A stretch of DNA of 64,000 bases from CALBJU01 sp965247125 (GCA_965247125.1 CBDFGO010000003.1:1178001-1242000); one strand, 5' to 3'; positions 1 to 9,316 are shown, counted from the first letter of the stretch. Numbers and translations: made by a program. The notes: generated from the sequence alone by a model not told the origin.

Positions 1-10
1 AAGAGCTGAC

Positions 11-763
11 ATGTATAAGATTCGGTTACAGCAATTCGAAGGTCCTCTGGACCTGCTTCTCTTCTTCATCAGGAGAGACGAATTGGACATCCACGACATA
101 CCGATCTCCTCCATCGCAGACGAATTCCTCGAGTATGTCACCTACATGGAAGAAGTCGACCTGGATGGGGTAGGCGATTTTCTATACATGGCGGCAGTGC
201 TCATCAATATCAAAGCAAGACTCCTCTTGCCGTCAAAAGAGCTGAATGAGGAAGGAGAGCCCATCGATCCCAGGGCCGAGCTCATTGAGCGTTTGTTGGA
301 GTACGTGCGGTTTAAAGAAGCCGCAGAGGCGTTGGTAGACAAGTTCGACAATCGAGCGATGAAATTTACCCGAGGGATGTCTTCTTCGGAGATGAACGTA
401 CTCTCCAAGCCGGAAGAAGAGTTAATCGATGCGACGGTATTTGACCTCATTTCCGCGCTTCGGAAAGTTCTCACGGAAGCCCCCGATGAGATCGTTCACG
501 AGATTGCACCCGAATCGTATACACTGGAAGAGCAGCAGCTCTTTCTCAAAAGCGAATTATTGATCGGGAAAAAGACCTCATTCGTCGGATTGGCCCAGGC
601 GAGGTCAAAAGCATTCATTATCACAACGTTTTTAGCCATTTTGGAGATGGCCCGTCTGGGAGAAATCAATATCTTCATTTCCGGAGAGCCGGATGACTTT
701 TTTATTGAAATAGTGGCTGAAACGCCTATCGAACCTATTCTAGGGGAACCGCTTCATGAATGA
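11..763 (+). CDS. scpA: Segregation and condensation protein A (ScpA)
   Basis: Kleisin-type subunit of the bacterial SMC-ScpA-ScpB condensin complex, which organises and segregates the chromosome. The 250-residue product begins MYKIRLQQFEGPLDLLL, the characteristic ScpA N-terminal motif, and has the family's charged helical middle and a winged-helix-like C-terminus. Length is normal. The ATG lies 10 bases into the window and the protein looks complete. Its last 8 bases overlap the start of scpB, so the two are very probably translationally coupled and made in stoichiometric amounts. Confidence 0.95.
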   Translation: MYKIRLQQFEGPLDLLLFFIRRDELDIHDIPISSIADEFLEYVTYMEEVDLDGVGDFLYMAAVLINIKARLLLPSKELNEEGEPIDPRAELIERLLEYVRFKEAAEALVDKFDNRAMKFTRGMSSSEMNVLSKPEEELIDATVFDLISALRKVLTEAPDEIVHEIAPESYTLEEQQLFLKSELLIGKKTSFVGLAQARSKAFIITTFLAILEMARLGEINIFISGEPDDFFIEIVAETPIEPILGEPLHE

Positions 764-1487
764 AGTGACTGAACAACACTCAGGGCAGAGCGAACGGACT
801 GATATGGAATCCTCTCTTCGAATGGCAATCGAGGCTCTCATCTTTGCAGCCGAGGAGTCATTATCCGCCGGGCTGTTAGCCGAGGCCTATGCTGAAGCCA
901 CCGGGAATTCGAAGCCGGATGAAAAAGAGATTGAAGATATAGTGGCTTCGCTGAACGATGAGCTCAAGGAGACGGGTAGACCGTTCACCATAGAAAAATG
1001 GGGTGGGGGATATCGGTTTGCCACACGGTCTGAGATGGCACCCTTCATAAAAGCCCTTCTGGTCACTGACAGGCAACGCAAATTGTCACGAACATTGATG
1101 GAATCCGTTGCCATCCTAGCCTATCGACAGCCCACATCGCGGTCGGAGCTGGAATTCGTGAGGGGCGTAGATTGCGACTACGCAATACGAAAACTGATGG
1201 AATACGGCCTTATAAATGTCGTGGGGAGGGCAGAAACCGTCGGTCGACCACTTCTTTATGGAACGACAGACCGCTTTTTGGAGTTGTTCGGGCTCAGATC
1301 CTTGACCGACTTGCCTAATCTGAGAGAATTGGAGTCAATTCTCGATGATCCCGCATTTCAGAAGGAAAAAGCCAGGCTTCTCATGACTACGGCGGTGCAA
1401 CTGCCACTCAATATTGAGGAGACAGTCGAAAGTGATGGTTCGGGGTCAGGGACGGAAGAAATAAAAGATGTACAAGAAGAGCGATAG
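756..1487 (+). CDS. scpB: Segregation and condensation protein B (ScpB)
   Basis: Second accessory subunit of the SMC condensin complex; it binds ScpA as a dimer of winged-helix domains. The 243-residue product has the family pattern: MAIEALIFAAEESLS near residue 23, YRFATRSEMAPF in the first winged helix, and LAYRQPTSRSELEFVRGVD in the second. A weakly conserved acidic tail follows. It overlaps scpA by 8 bases and rluB by 20 bases, giving a tight scpA-scpB-rluB operon, an arrangement common in many phyla. Confidence 0.95.
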   Translation: MNEVTEQHSGQSERTDMESSLRMAIEALIFAAEESLSAGLLAEAYAEATGNSKPDEKEIEDIVASLNDELKETGRPFTIEKWGGGYRFATRSEMAPFIKALLVTDRQRKLSRTLMESVAILAYRQPTSRSELEFVRGVDCDYAIRKLMEYGLINVVGRAETVGRPLLYGTTDRFLELFGLRSLTDLPNLRELESILDDPAFQKEKARLLMTTAVQLPLNIEETVESDGSGSGTEEIKDVQEER

Positions 1488-2301
1488 TAGCCGTGGTGGA
1501 AAGAGACCCTTCAAGAGAAGAGGGTCGTCCCGCAGGTCTGCCCGTTCGAATTTCTCCGAACCCGTGTTGGACCTCACACAACCCATTCGGTTGAATAGGT
1601 TCATCGCCAGCAGCGGGTTGTGTTCGCGACGCGATGCCGATGACTTGATCGCGAAAGGGCTGGTGAAAGTGAATGACACGCTGATAACCGAGATGGGTGT
1701 CAAGGTGAAGCACGGTGATCGAGTGTCGGTAAACGGCAAGCAAATGGTGCCGACCGATCGCGAGTATATCTTGATGAACAAACCCAAGGACACCATAACC
1801 ACGACCTCGGATGAGAAGGGCAGACGCTCAGTCATGGATCTGCTGGACAAAGATCAGTTCGGATCAATAGGCCTCTTTCCGGTTGGAAGATTGGATCGGC
1901 ACACGACGGGAGCCCTGATATTGACAAACGATGGAGCGCTCGCTCATCGCTTGATGCATCCCAGTTTCGGAGTAGAAAAGCAGTATTTGGTCGAGACTCG
2001 TGATCCGATTACCGACGATCAGGTTGCCAATCTGAAGACTGGGATTGAGCTGGAAGAGGGTATCGCGAAGGCAGATCGGGTCAGTTTTGCACCCAACGCA
2101 TCGCAGAATTGGTTGATTATGTCGATTCATGAAGGCAGAAATCGGCAAGTTAGACGTATGATCGAAGCACTTGGGACTGAAGTTGTCAGTTTGGAGCGAG
2201 TGCGCTACGCGGGATTGAATACGAAGGGAATACGAAAGGGTAAATGGAGAAGGCTATCCCGAGAAGAAGTGGCATCCGTCTACGGAAAAGTTAAACTATA
2301 A
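1468..2301 (+). CDS. rluB: 23S rRNA pseudouridine synthase, RluB/RsuA family
   Basis: Predicted to isomerise a specific uridine in rRNA (23S U2605 for E. coli RluB). The 277-residue protein has a basic, Ser/Arg-rich N-terminal 35 residues, an S4 RNA-binding domain around residues 40-95 (RLNRFIASSGLCSRRDAD), and a pseudouridine synthase domain with the catalytic aspartate in GRLDRHTTGALILTNDG at about residue 143. The pattern GRNRQVRRM near the end is typical. It overlaps scpB by 20 bases. RluB and RsuA/RluE-type specificity cannot be separated by eye; RluB is favoured by the scpB linkage. Confidence 0.9.
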   Translation: MYKKSDSSRGGKRPFKRRGSSRRSARSNFSEPVLDLTQPIRLNRFIASSGLCSRRDADDLIAKGLVKVNDTLITEMGVKVKHGDRVSVNGKQMVPTDREYILMNKPKDTITTTSDEKGRRSVMDLLDKDQFGSIGLFPVGRLDRHTTGALILTNDGALAHRLMHPSFGVEKQYLVETRDPITDDQVANLKTGIELEEGIAKADRVSFAPNASQNWLIMSIHEGRNRQVRRMIEALGTEVVSLERVRYAGLNTKGIRKGKWRRLSREEVASVYGKVKL

Positions 2302-2313
2302 GCATCCTACCAC

Positions 2314-3834
2314 ATGCAGTCAGTGAGCAAGCAGTCTTTATCACAGGGTGTAGATCCCGTTGTCGGCCGTCCCAAATTTCGAGGTGAGGGGATGACTTAC
2401 GACGATGTCCTGCTCGTACCTGCTCGATCGGAGGTTATGCCTCGCGATGTCGACACGGCGACGCGGCTAACGAAAACTATTCGCCTGAACATCCCTCTGA
2501 TCTCGGCAGCGATGGACACTGTGACCGAATCCGACATGGCGATCGCCATAGCTCGAGAGGGGGGAGTAGGGGTTCTTCACAAGAATATGTCGATTGAACG
2601 GCAGGCCGGTGAAGTTCGCCGCGTAAAGCGGTCCGAAAGCGGCATGATCATCGATCCAATTACTCTGAAGCCAACAGATTTTGTTGTAGACGCTCGCGCC
2701 ATGATGGCACGTTTCTCAATCGGTGGGATCCCGGTGGTTTCCGGCGAGAACGTGCTGGTGGGCATTGTTACGAACCGAGACCTCCGCTTTCAGGTAGACG
2801 GGGGAATGAAATTGTCCGAGGTCATGACCCCGGCCCCTCTAATCACAACTCCAGAGGGTACTACACTGGAGGAGGCTGAAGCCCTTCTTCAGGCCCACAA
2901 AATCGAGAAGTTACCCGTAGTCGACGGCGATAATCGTCTGGCGGGCTTGATCACCTTCAAGGATATTCAGAAAAAGAAGCAATTTCCCCTGGCCTGCAAA
3001 GATCAACACGGTCGTCTGCGAGTCGGAGCGGCCATTGGAGTTACTGAGGATATTTTAGAGCGGGTGCATGCTCTCGTTGCAGCAGGAGTGGATTTCGTAA
3101 CCCTGGATACGGCACACGGCCATAGTGTTGGCGTCCTTCGGGCCGTTTCGACGGTGAAGAAAGCCTACGGTGATCTGGACCTGATCGCGGGGAACGTCGC
3201 GACGGCCGAGGGCACGTTGGATCTGATTGATGCAGGAGCTGATTGCGTAAAGATTGGTATTGGACCCGGTTCAATCTGCACTACTCGAATTGTTGCCGGC
3301 GTGGGGACTCCGCAGCTGAGCGCTGTTCTCGAATGTGGTGAGGCCGCGTCGAAACATGATATCCCGATTATTGCGGATGGAGGTATCAAGCAGACCGGCG
3401 AAATACCCAAGGCACTTGCTGCCGGGGCGCAGAGCGTCATGATTGGGGGCCTCTTTGCTCGGGTGGAGGAGAGTCCGGGTGAGACGATTCTATATGAGGG
3501 ACGCAAGTACAAAAGTTACCGTGGAATGGGCTCTCTGAGTGCGATGCAGGCGGGAAGTAAAGATCGTTACTTCCAGGATGTGGAGGATGACATCAAGAAA
3601 CTGGTCCCAGAGGGAATTGAGGGTAGAGTTCCGTATAGCGGCACGCTTCATGAGGTGGTCTATCAGATGATGGGGGGCCTCCGTTCGGCAATGGGTTATT
3701 GCGGCTGCGCAACCGTCGAAGAGCTTTACTCCGACGCACAGTTCGTCAAGATATCCGCGTCTTCTTTTATAGAAAGCCACCCTCACGATATTGCCATCAC
3801 CAAGGAAGCGCCCAACTACAGCACGCGGACCTGA
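2314..3834 (+). CDS. guaB: Inosine-5'-monophosphate dehydrogenase
   Basis: Oxidises IMP to XMP with NAD+, the first committed step of GMP synthesis. The 506-residue product shows GMTYDDVLLVPARSEV near the N-terminus, two CBS domains at about residues 105-225, and the active-site loop GPGSICTTR with the catalytic cysteine at residue 322. The flap region follows (RKYKSYRGMGSLSAMQ). Length fits the family. It starts 12 bases after rluB and no clear ribosome binding site precedes the ATG. An internal ATG at 2392 would remove conserved N-terminal sequence and is less likely. Confidence 0.97.
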   Translation: MQSVSKQSLSQGVDPVVGRPKFRGEGMTYDDVLLVPARSEVMPRDVDTATRLTKTIRLNIPLISAAMDTVTESDMAIAIAREGGVGVLHKNMSIERQAGEVRRVKRSESGMIIDPITLKPTDFVVDARAMMARFSIGGIPVVSGENVLVGIVTNRDLRFQVDGGMKLSEVMTPAPLITTPEGTTLEEAEALLQAHKIEKLPVVDGDNRLAGLITFKDIQKKKQFPLACKDQHGRLRVGAAIGVTEDILERVHALVAAGVDFVTLDTAHGHSVGVLRAVSTVKKAYGDLDLIAGNVATAEGTLDLIDAGADCVKIGIGPGSICTTRIVAGVGTPQLSAVLECGEAASKHDIPIIADGGIKQTGEIPKALAAGAQSVMIGGLFARVEESPGETILYEGRKYKSYRGMGSLSAMQAGSKDRYFQDVEDDIKKLVPEGIEGRVPYSGTLHEVVYQMMGGLRSAMGYCGCATVEELYSDAQFVKISASSFIESHPHDIAITKEAPNYSTRT

Positions 3835-3841
3835 CCAGGAT

Positions 3842-4924
3842 ATGCCCAGCCGAACGTATTCTTCGCGCAGAGCCGATCTTGTTAGCCGCCTGACCTCGTC
3901 TGAAGAGTCAGGATTGGTAGTTACAAAATTGTCCGACATACGCTGGTTGACTGGATTCACAGGTTCCAGCGCCTGTGTTGTGGTGTTCGACGGGTCCGTG
4001 ACGCTGTTTACAGACGGTAGATATACAGAGCAGTCCTTGCTTGAGTGCCCTGATATATCCGCCGTGACGGCTTCGGAAACCGTTCTACTGGAAGCTGTTC
4101 AGATGATTGTGGAGTCGGGGGCAGCGGCCGTCAAGTTTCAACCGGATGATCTCACCACAGGCCAGCTCACGACTCTCGTCGAAGCCCTTCCCAATGTCCC
4201 GTTCCTTCCCTCAGAGGATCATTTTCAGACGCTACGAGCCGTGAAAAGCTCGACCGAGCTGGATGCCATCAGAGAAGCGCTTACGATCACAGAGACCGTC
4301 TTCGAAGAAATCCTACAGGTGATCAAACCTGGAATCTCAGAAAATGCATTGGCCGCTGAGATTGATTTTCGACAGAGGAAATTGGGTGCCGAAAGGAGCG
4401 CGTTTGAGACTATCGTCGCGTTTGGACCCAACACAGCTTTACCGCACGCGCGCCCAGGAGAGGCGCTGTTAACGACAGCATCCCCGATATTGATCGATTT
4501 TGGGTGTGTGGTGGGGGGATATCACTCCGACATGACCAGAATGCTACATATTGGAACCCCTTCAGAGGAGTTTCTCAGAGCCTACGCGTCGGTGTCGTCT
4601 GCGTTGGAAGTGGTTTCAGATTCCGCTCATTGTGATATGACTGGAATGGAGCTCGACGCACTAGCGAGAAACAGACTCGCGGATGATAATCTAGCGCAGC
4701 AATTCACTCATAGTCTCGGCCACGGAGTCGGGTTGGATATCCATGAGTGGCCTACGCTCTCAAGAAGAGGAACAATTCCCTTACCCGAGAAATGTGTTGT
4801 TACTTTCGAGCCTGGAGTCTATTTACGCGGGGCATTTGGGATAAGACTAGAAAACATGATGGTCTTGCACCAAACAAGCGCAGAACTACTGAACACACTG
4901 TCGACCGAGCTTATCATACTATGA
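3842..4924 (+). CDS. M24 family metallopeptidase (Xaa-Pro aminopeptidase/dipeptidase type)
   Basis: Pita-bread-fold metallopeptidase predicted to cleave peptides at Xaa-Pro bonds. The 360-residue protein has a creatinase-like N-terminal domain (IRWLTGFTGSSACVVV) and an M24 domain. All five dinuclear-metal ligands are visible: two Asp in DFGCVVGGYHSDMTRM, His in HSLGHGVGLDIHEWP, Glu in TFEPGVYL and Glu in GIRLENMMVL. The ATG at 3842 follows a CCAGGA element; an in-frame ATG at 3791 lies inside guaB and is unlikely. Its stop overlaps the next start as ATGA. Confidence 0.93.
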   Translation: MPSRTYSSRRADLVSRLTSSEESGLVVTKLSDIRWLTGFTGSSACVVVFDGSVTLFTDGRYTEQSLLECPDISAVTASETVLLEAVQMIVESGAAAVKFQPDDLTTGQLTTLVEALPNVPFLPSEDHFQTLRAVKSSTELDAIREALTITETVFEEILQVIKPGISENALAAEIDFRQRKLGAERSAFETIVAFGPNTALPHARPGEALLTTASPILIDFGCVVGGYHSDMTRMLHIGTPSEEFLRAYASVSSALEVVSDSAHCDMTGMELDALARNRLADDNLAQQFTHSLGHGVGLDIHEWPTLSRRGTIPLPEKCVVTFEPGVYLRGAFGIRLENMMVLHQTSAELLNTLSTELIIL

Positions 4925-5592
4925 GTCAAAAACAGGTATATCTTCCGTTTTCGCATCCCCTGGACCTGAGTTCGGAGGAAATGTTGGTGCGATCACGGTC
5001 GTTTTTGCAATTTGTTGAAGGCCGACGCACGGTGCGCGAATTCAGTAGCACCGATGTGGATCTTGAGGTCATCCAAAACTGCATCAAGGCGGCATCGACG
5101 GCACCCTCGGGCGCCCATAAACAACCCTGGCATTTTGCGGTGGTAAGCGATGCTGATGTAAAAAAGCAGATTCGTGAGGGAGCGGAAAGCGAAGAGCACG
5201 AATTTTATTCCCATCGTGCTCCTCCGGAATGGCTCGAAGCCCTTCGACCATTCGGAACCGACGAAAACAAACCGTTTTTGGAAACGGCACCCTATCTAAT
5301 CGCAATATTTTCCAAGAACTTTGATCTGTCTCCCGAGGGAGAAAGAATTAAGAACTACTACGTCCAGGAATCGGTGGGCATTGCAACCGGAATATTGATA
5401 ACTGCCCTACACCATTGTGGTCTCAGCACGCTGACCCACACTCCGAGCCCCATGAAGTTTTTGAACGAGCTCCTCGACCGCCCTACCAATGAAAAGCCGT
5501 ACATCCTACTCGTTGTGGGTTTCCCCGCTGATGATGCGAGGGTTCCGGAGCTGGAGAGGAAGGCACTCTCACAGGTTGCTACATTTGTTTAG
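4921..5592 (+). CDS. Nitroreductase family flavoprotein
   Basis: FMN-dependent oxidoreductase of the nitroreductase fold; the physiological substrate is unknown. The 223-residue product has the FMN-phosphate-binding pattern FVEGRRTVREFSSTDV near residue 30, the motif AASTAPSGAHKQPWHFAVV, and the second FMN-contact region GIATGILITALHHCGLSTL. The start at 4921 is chosen because its ATG overlaps the previous TGA (ATGA) and because earlier in-frame ATGs lie deep inside the peptidase gene. Probably co-transcribed with the peptidase. Confidence 0.9.
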   Translation: MSQKQVYLPFSHPLDLSSEEMLVRSRSFLQFVEGRRTVREFSSTDVDLEVIQNCIKAASTAPSGAHKQPWHFAVVSDADVKKQIREGAESEEHEFYSHRAPPEWLEALRPFGTDENKPFLETAPYLIAIFSKNFDLSPEGERIKNYYVQESVGIATGILITALHHCGLSTLTHTPSPMKFLNELLDRPTNEKPYILLVVGFPADDARVPELERKALSQVATFV

Positions 5593-5600
5593 TCGGAAAA

Positions 5601-6902
5601 TTGGAATCGGAGAACAAAAATAACGGCAAGCGACACGCACTGGTAGTCGCGTATTACTTCCCTCCGATGGGGCTCTCTGGGGTCCAAAGAACCGCGAAAT
5701 TGGTGAAGTATCTACCTGAGAACGGGTGGGATGTGACTGTGTTGACGGTTGAAGTGGGGGCCTACTTCGCTTTCGACGACGGGTTGCTCGAGGACGTTCT
5801 GGGACCCGGAATTGAGATCATAAGAACGCGAACACTCGATCCAACATCGAGAAAGAAGGGTAGAACACTCGTGCCATTCCCGGAAGAAGGGAAGAGAAAG
5901 ATATTTTCGCGCTCGAGTCAGTTTTTTCTGCTTCCCGATAACAAGATCGGCTGGAAGAAATATTCGGTCCGCGCCGGAATAGAGGTGGCTCGTGGTTGTA
6001 AAATCGACGTCGTGTTCGCTTCAGCGCCTCCCTATACAACTCTGCTCATTGGTGAGGCAATATCGTCTAGCGTGGAAATTCCGCTTATCCTTGATTTTCG
6101 GGATGACTGGATATCCAATCCCCGCCACTCCTACATGACGCCGCTTCACCTCTGGATTTCAAGAAGACTCGAGAGGCGCGCGGTATCCGCTGCCAGAACG
6201 ATTCTGACGATCAATCAAACCATCGCTGACCTGGTGCGTGCTCGTCACCAGCATTCAGACGTTCGCGTGATCTCTCAGGGATTCGATCCGGAAGATTTCG
6301 AAGCAGTGGGAGAGGGCTCCGGAGCTTCTGCAGGATCTGGAGCGATGACATTTCTGTATACCGGAATGTTCTACCATGCCCAGAAACCAGACACCTTTCT
6401 GAGAGCACTTTCAGCTCTATATGAATCATCTCCCGAGGCAAAGCGCATCGTCCGGGCGAGGTTTATAGGTCTGTTCTCCAAACGCTCGGACAAACTCGTA
6501 GATGCGCTTGGATTGAGAAGCCACGTTGATGTGATCGGATATATGAACCATGCAGATTCACTCGAGGCGCTTGAACAGTGCGATGTTGCTTGGATGACGA
6601 TTGGTCATCAGATGGGAGCAAATATGATTTCAACCGGCAAACTTTATGAGTACATGGGGTCCAGAAGACCGATTCTGGCCCTTATTCCGGACGGCGAGGC
6701 AAAAAACGCACTGGACAAATACGGCGCCTCGTTTATTGCCGATCCAGATGATGTGGGTGCCGTCACATCTTTGATGAGACATCTGTTGGAACACTGGAAG
6801 GAGGGAACCCTGCCGCGAGGCGATGCGAAATATATATCGAGCTACGATCGCAGGATGCTCGCGAAACAAGTGTCGGAGGTTTTTGAAGAGGCCGTTTCGT
6901 AG
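5601..6902 (+). CDS. Glycosyltransferase family 4-like protein
   Basis: Predicted cytoplasmic nucleotide-sugar-dependent glycosyltransferase of GT-B fold. The 433-residue protein has the family N-terminus VVAYYFPPMGLSGVQRTAKL, the inter-domain region FLYTGMFYHAQKPDTFL, and the C-terminal donor-site pattern MISTGKLYEYMGSRRPILAL, with a Glu in the position of the E-x7-E motif. The best start is TTG at 5601, 8 bases after the nitroreductase; no ATG precedes the conserved region. Acceptor and sugar cannot be deduced. It is a lone glycosyltransferase with no polysaccharide genes beside it. Confidence 0.88.
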   Translation: MESENKNNGKRHALVVAYYFPPMGLSGVQRTAKLVKYLPENGWDVTVLTVEVGAYFAFDDGLLEDVLGPGIEIIRTRTLDPTSRKKGRTLVPFPEEGKRKIFSRSSQFFLLPDNKIGWKKYSVRAGIEVARGCKIDVVFASAPPYTTLLIGEAISSSVEIPLILDFRDDWISNPRHSYMTPLHLWISRRLERRAVSAARTILTINQTIADLVRARHQHSDVRVISQGFDPEDFEAVGEGSGASAGSGAMTFLYTGMFYHAQKPDTFLRALSALYESSPEAKRIVRARFIGLFSKRSDKLVDALGLRSHVDVIGYMNHADSLEALEQCDVAWMTIGHQMGANMISTGKLYEYMGSRRPILALIPDGEAKNALDKYGASFIADPDDVGAVTSLMRHLLEHWKEGTLPRGDAKYISSYDRRMLAKQVSEVFEEAVS

Positions 6903-6928
6903 GGCCGATTGCGATTTGAAATTGTCGT

Positions 6929-7378
6929 ATGTTTGCGCTCGCTCTCTCGTCAGCATCGGTTCAAATGGCCGCTCACGTCAACTTATCTCGTAGGATTGAA
7001 ATTCCGAGCTCGTTCAACGAGTTGGAAGCGATTGTAGATGCGGCCGAAGTATTCTTTAGGTCGTGCTTCGAGGACGATGAAAAGATCTATGCCGGGATTC
7101 TCTTAACCAGTGAAGCAGTCACAAACGCTATTGAGCACGGCAACGCCTTTGATGAGTCAAAAAAGGTGATCATCGAGTTCAAGAAGACTGACAGCGGAGC
7201 CGAGCTTTGGGTTGAGGACGAGGGAGCCGGCTTTGAGCGCTCGGCTGTAGCCGACCCACTTGCAGAGGAACACCTGTTCGATGACGGTGGGAGGGGGCTG
7301 TTCTTAATCGAAAAAATGGCCGACAAGGTGCTCTATGAGAAGGGAGGTCGAAGAGTAGGGATTATTCTCTCTTCTTGA
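6929..7378 (+). CDS. RsbW-like ATP-binding protein (anti-sigma factor kinase fold)
   Basis: Small GHKL-type ATPase resembling serine kinase anti-sigma factors. The 149-residue product has an N-box (SEAVTNAIEHGNAF), a G1 box (VEDEGAGF) and a G2 box (DDGGRGLFLIEKMADKV), consistent with HATPase_c_2. No anti-anti-sigma (STAS) gene or sigma gene is adjacent, so the partner is unknown. A second ATG at 6965 would give a more typical N-terminus (MAAHVNLSRRIEIPS), so the start is uncertain. Its last 17 bases overlap the 3' end of miaA on the other strand. Confidence 0.85.
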   Translation: MFALALSSASVQMAAHVNLSRRIEIPSSFNELEAIVDAAEVFFRSCFEDDEKIYAGILLTSEAVTNAIEHGNAFDESKKVIIEFKKTDSGAELWVEDEGAGFERSAVADPLAEEHLFDDGGRGLFLIEKMADKVLYEKGGRRVGIILSS

Positions 7379-8294
7379 GTTCAGCTACGATCTGCTCTAC
7401 GACTTCGGACGAAGGGCATGATTCGATATCAATCCACGTGGCGTCTTCATACCGACGATACCAGGTCAGTTGTCTCTTCGCGTATCGCCTCGAGTTTCGC
7501 TTGATGAGTTCAATCCCGTCTTGTACTGAGCGAGTTCCTTCCAGGACGGAAATCAGTTCTTGATATCCAATGGTTCTTTTCATCAGCTCCACGGTAGCAC
7601 CGCCCCGTTTGATGAGGGTACGTGCTTCTTCGAGTAATCCGTCCTCCATCATAACGCCGACGCGTTCGTTTATCCGCGCGTACAGGGGCTCTCGAGGTCG
7701 AAACAGAATGAATAGGGCGAACTGGCTACCCGGAGAGGGAGAGGCGGAATGAAATGAAGAAAGGGATCGGCCCGTGCCCAGAAAGACCTCGAGACCGCGT
7801 ACCAGGCGGTGGGTCTTCGACTCATCCAGCGTAGATGCATAATCTGGATCGACACTCACCAGTTCGCGATACATCTCTGAGGACCCTTCAGTCGAAATTC
7901 GTTCATTTAGCGCTAGTCTGACAGATGGATCGATATGGGGTACGTCTGCCAATTGGTCAAAAAGGCTCTGGACGTAAAGTGTCGAGCCTCCGGTAACAAC
8001 TACGCTTTTCGATCGAGTCGATACTTCTTCAATGCGCTCCTTGGCAGCACGCGCGAATATGCCCGCCGAGAAGCTCTCGCCAGGATCCAGTTCGCCGATG
8101 AAGTGGTGCCGAACCAAAGCCTGTTGGGCTGAGGTAGGCATTGCGGTCCCGATAGTAAGGCCCCGGTAGATCTGTCTGCTGTCGGCCGAAATGATCTCTG
8201 CGTCCAGTGACTTCGCCAGCTCGAGGCTGATCTCCGTCTTACCGGAGGCCGTCGGGCCAGCGAGAATGGGAATAACAGATAGCGAGATGCTCAC
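7362..8294 (-). CDS. miaA: tRNA dimethylallyltransferase
   Basis: Transfers a dimethylallyl group to N6 of A37 in tRNAs reading UNN codons. The 310-residue protein has the P-loop GPTASGKT at residues 12-19, DSRQIYRGLTIGTAMP, and the conserved RNA-contact pattern RNSRRYAKRQLTWYRR near residue 280. It starts with GTG, which overlaps the stop of the upstream recombinase gene as GTGA. That overlap suggests its translation may now depend on ribosomes finishing the recombinase gene. Confidence 0.95.
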   Translation of the reverse strand: MSISLSVIPILAGPTASGKTEISLELAKSLDAEIISADSRQIYRGLTIGTAMPTSAQQALVRHHFIGELDPGESFSAGIFARAAKERIEEVSTRSKSVVVTGGSTLYVQSLFDQLADVPHIDPSVRLALNERISTEGSSEMYRELVSVDPDYASTLDESKTHRLVRGLEVFLGTGRSLSSFHSASPSPGSQFALFILFRPREPLYARINERVGVMMEDGLLEEARTLIKRGGATVELMKRTIGYQELISVLEGTRSVQDGIELIKRNSRRYAKRQLTWYRRYEDATWIDIESCPSSEVVEQIVAELKKRE

Positions 8295-9235
8295 TGGTCG
8301 CCATCGTTTTCAAGATGTATATAGTCAGCGGCGCTGTCCCGCAAGCGATCACGTTGATGAACGTAGGTCATTGTCGTCTCAATTTGCTTGTGACGAGCGT
8401 GCAGTTGTACTTGCTGTATGGACGCGCCAGCCTCTATCGCTAGAGTACATCCCGTGTGCCTGAGCGTGTGTGCACCAATTTCCGGTAGACCCGCTGCTAG
8501 TGCTGTATCCCTTACGATTCGGTAGATACTTGTAGGAGTCAGTCGTCCGCCAGGATTGCGTCTGGAAAACGATCTCCATAGAGGCCCCGAAGCGATTCCG
8601 TAGTGCTCTTTGTGAGCTTCGATTGTCGTCACCACGTGGTCTGGTATTTTCACATACTGGTCGGTTCCACCTTTGGTGTATGGAAGATCAAGAATCCAGT
8701 ATTCACCAAGGGGGCGAATATGTTCTACGTCCATGGAAGCCACTTCACTTCGGCGGAGGACGCAGTGAAGCATCGTTAAGATCATGGCGTGATTTCGCAG
8801 GCTAGCTTCAAAAGATGTCGTAAGCAGCTGAGTCGCCTGGGAAGACGTGAGCACAATAAAGACTCGGTCTTTCGTGCGTACCGCTTTGGTGGTTCGGATA
8901 AGCTGCCTGTGCGCTGGATTAGTATCGATTGCTTGCAAGGCTTGCAGCCAGGAAAAAAAACCCCGAATTGCGGCGACACGCCTGCGAATGGTTGAAGCCT
9001 TCGAACCCGATGCTTCAAGCTGAGCTATGTGCTTGTTTATCGTGACAAAGGTTACGTCTCGAGCATAGTCAAGAGAGACGTCTTCACGACCAAAAAAGGC
9101 TACTAAGTCACTTCGATAGGCTCGCCTGGTCGCTGGACGATCAAATTTCAGGAGATATGTGTCAATGAGATGCTCGGAGGCTATGAGACCCTTCGATACC
9201 GCAGAACGAGTCGATATTTGAAGATTGGATTTCAG
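8291..9235 (-). CDS. Tyrosine recombinase/integrase without an ordinary start codon
   Basis: Site-specific DNA recombinase. The open frame runs from 9262 to 8291 and encodes a SAM-like core-binding domain (TRRAYRSDLVAFFG; STIRRRVAAIRGFFSWLQ) followed by a complete catalytic domain. The catalytic residues are Arg in LRRSEV, Lys in TKGGT, His-x-x-Arg in HTLRHTG, His in LHARHKQIE and the nucleophile in TYVHQ. No ATG, GTG or TTG exists in this frame before 8938, which is already past the core-binding domain. A TAA at 9263-9265 blocks extension. The start given here is a CTG at 9235 and is a guess. It overlaps miaA by 4 bases. It may be a XerC/D relative, a mobile-element integrase or a decaying gene. 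Confidence 0.8.
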   Translation of the reverse strand: MKSNLQISTRSAVSKGLIASEHLIDTYLLKFDRPATRRAYRSDLVAFFGREDVSLDYARDVTFVTINKHIAQLEASGSKASTIRRRVAAIRGFFSWLQALQAIDTNPAHRQLIRTTKAVRTKDRVFIVLTSSQATQLLTTSFEASLRNHAMILTMLHCVLRRSEVASMDVEHIRPLGEYWILDLPYTKGGTDQYVKIPDHVVTTIEAHKEHYGIASGPLWRSFSRRNPGGRLTPTSIYRIVRDTALAAGLPEIGAHTLRHTGCTLAIEAGASIQQVQLHARHKQIETTMTYVHQRDRLRDSAADYIHLENDGDQ

Positions 9236-9265
9236 GAGCTTCCCGGCTGGTGAAACGTACTCTTA

Positions 9266-9293
9266 ATGTACGATAACAATATTTCCGATGGGG
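9266..9293 (+). repeat. Degenerate dif-like site, left copy
   Basis: The left arm ATGTACGATAA (9266-9276) matches the left arm of the perfect palindromic site at 10029 in 10 of 11 bases. It is followed by a 6-base spacer and a poorly conserved right arm. It lies directly upstream of the recombinase open frame, so it may be a recombinase binding site, an attachment site or part of that gene's promoter. Binding is inferred, not shown. Confidence 0.4.
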
Positions 9294-9316
9294 GAATATG
9301 AGACGAAGGGGGCCGT

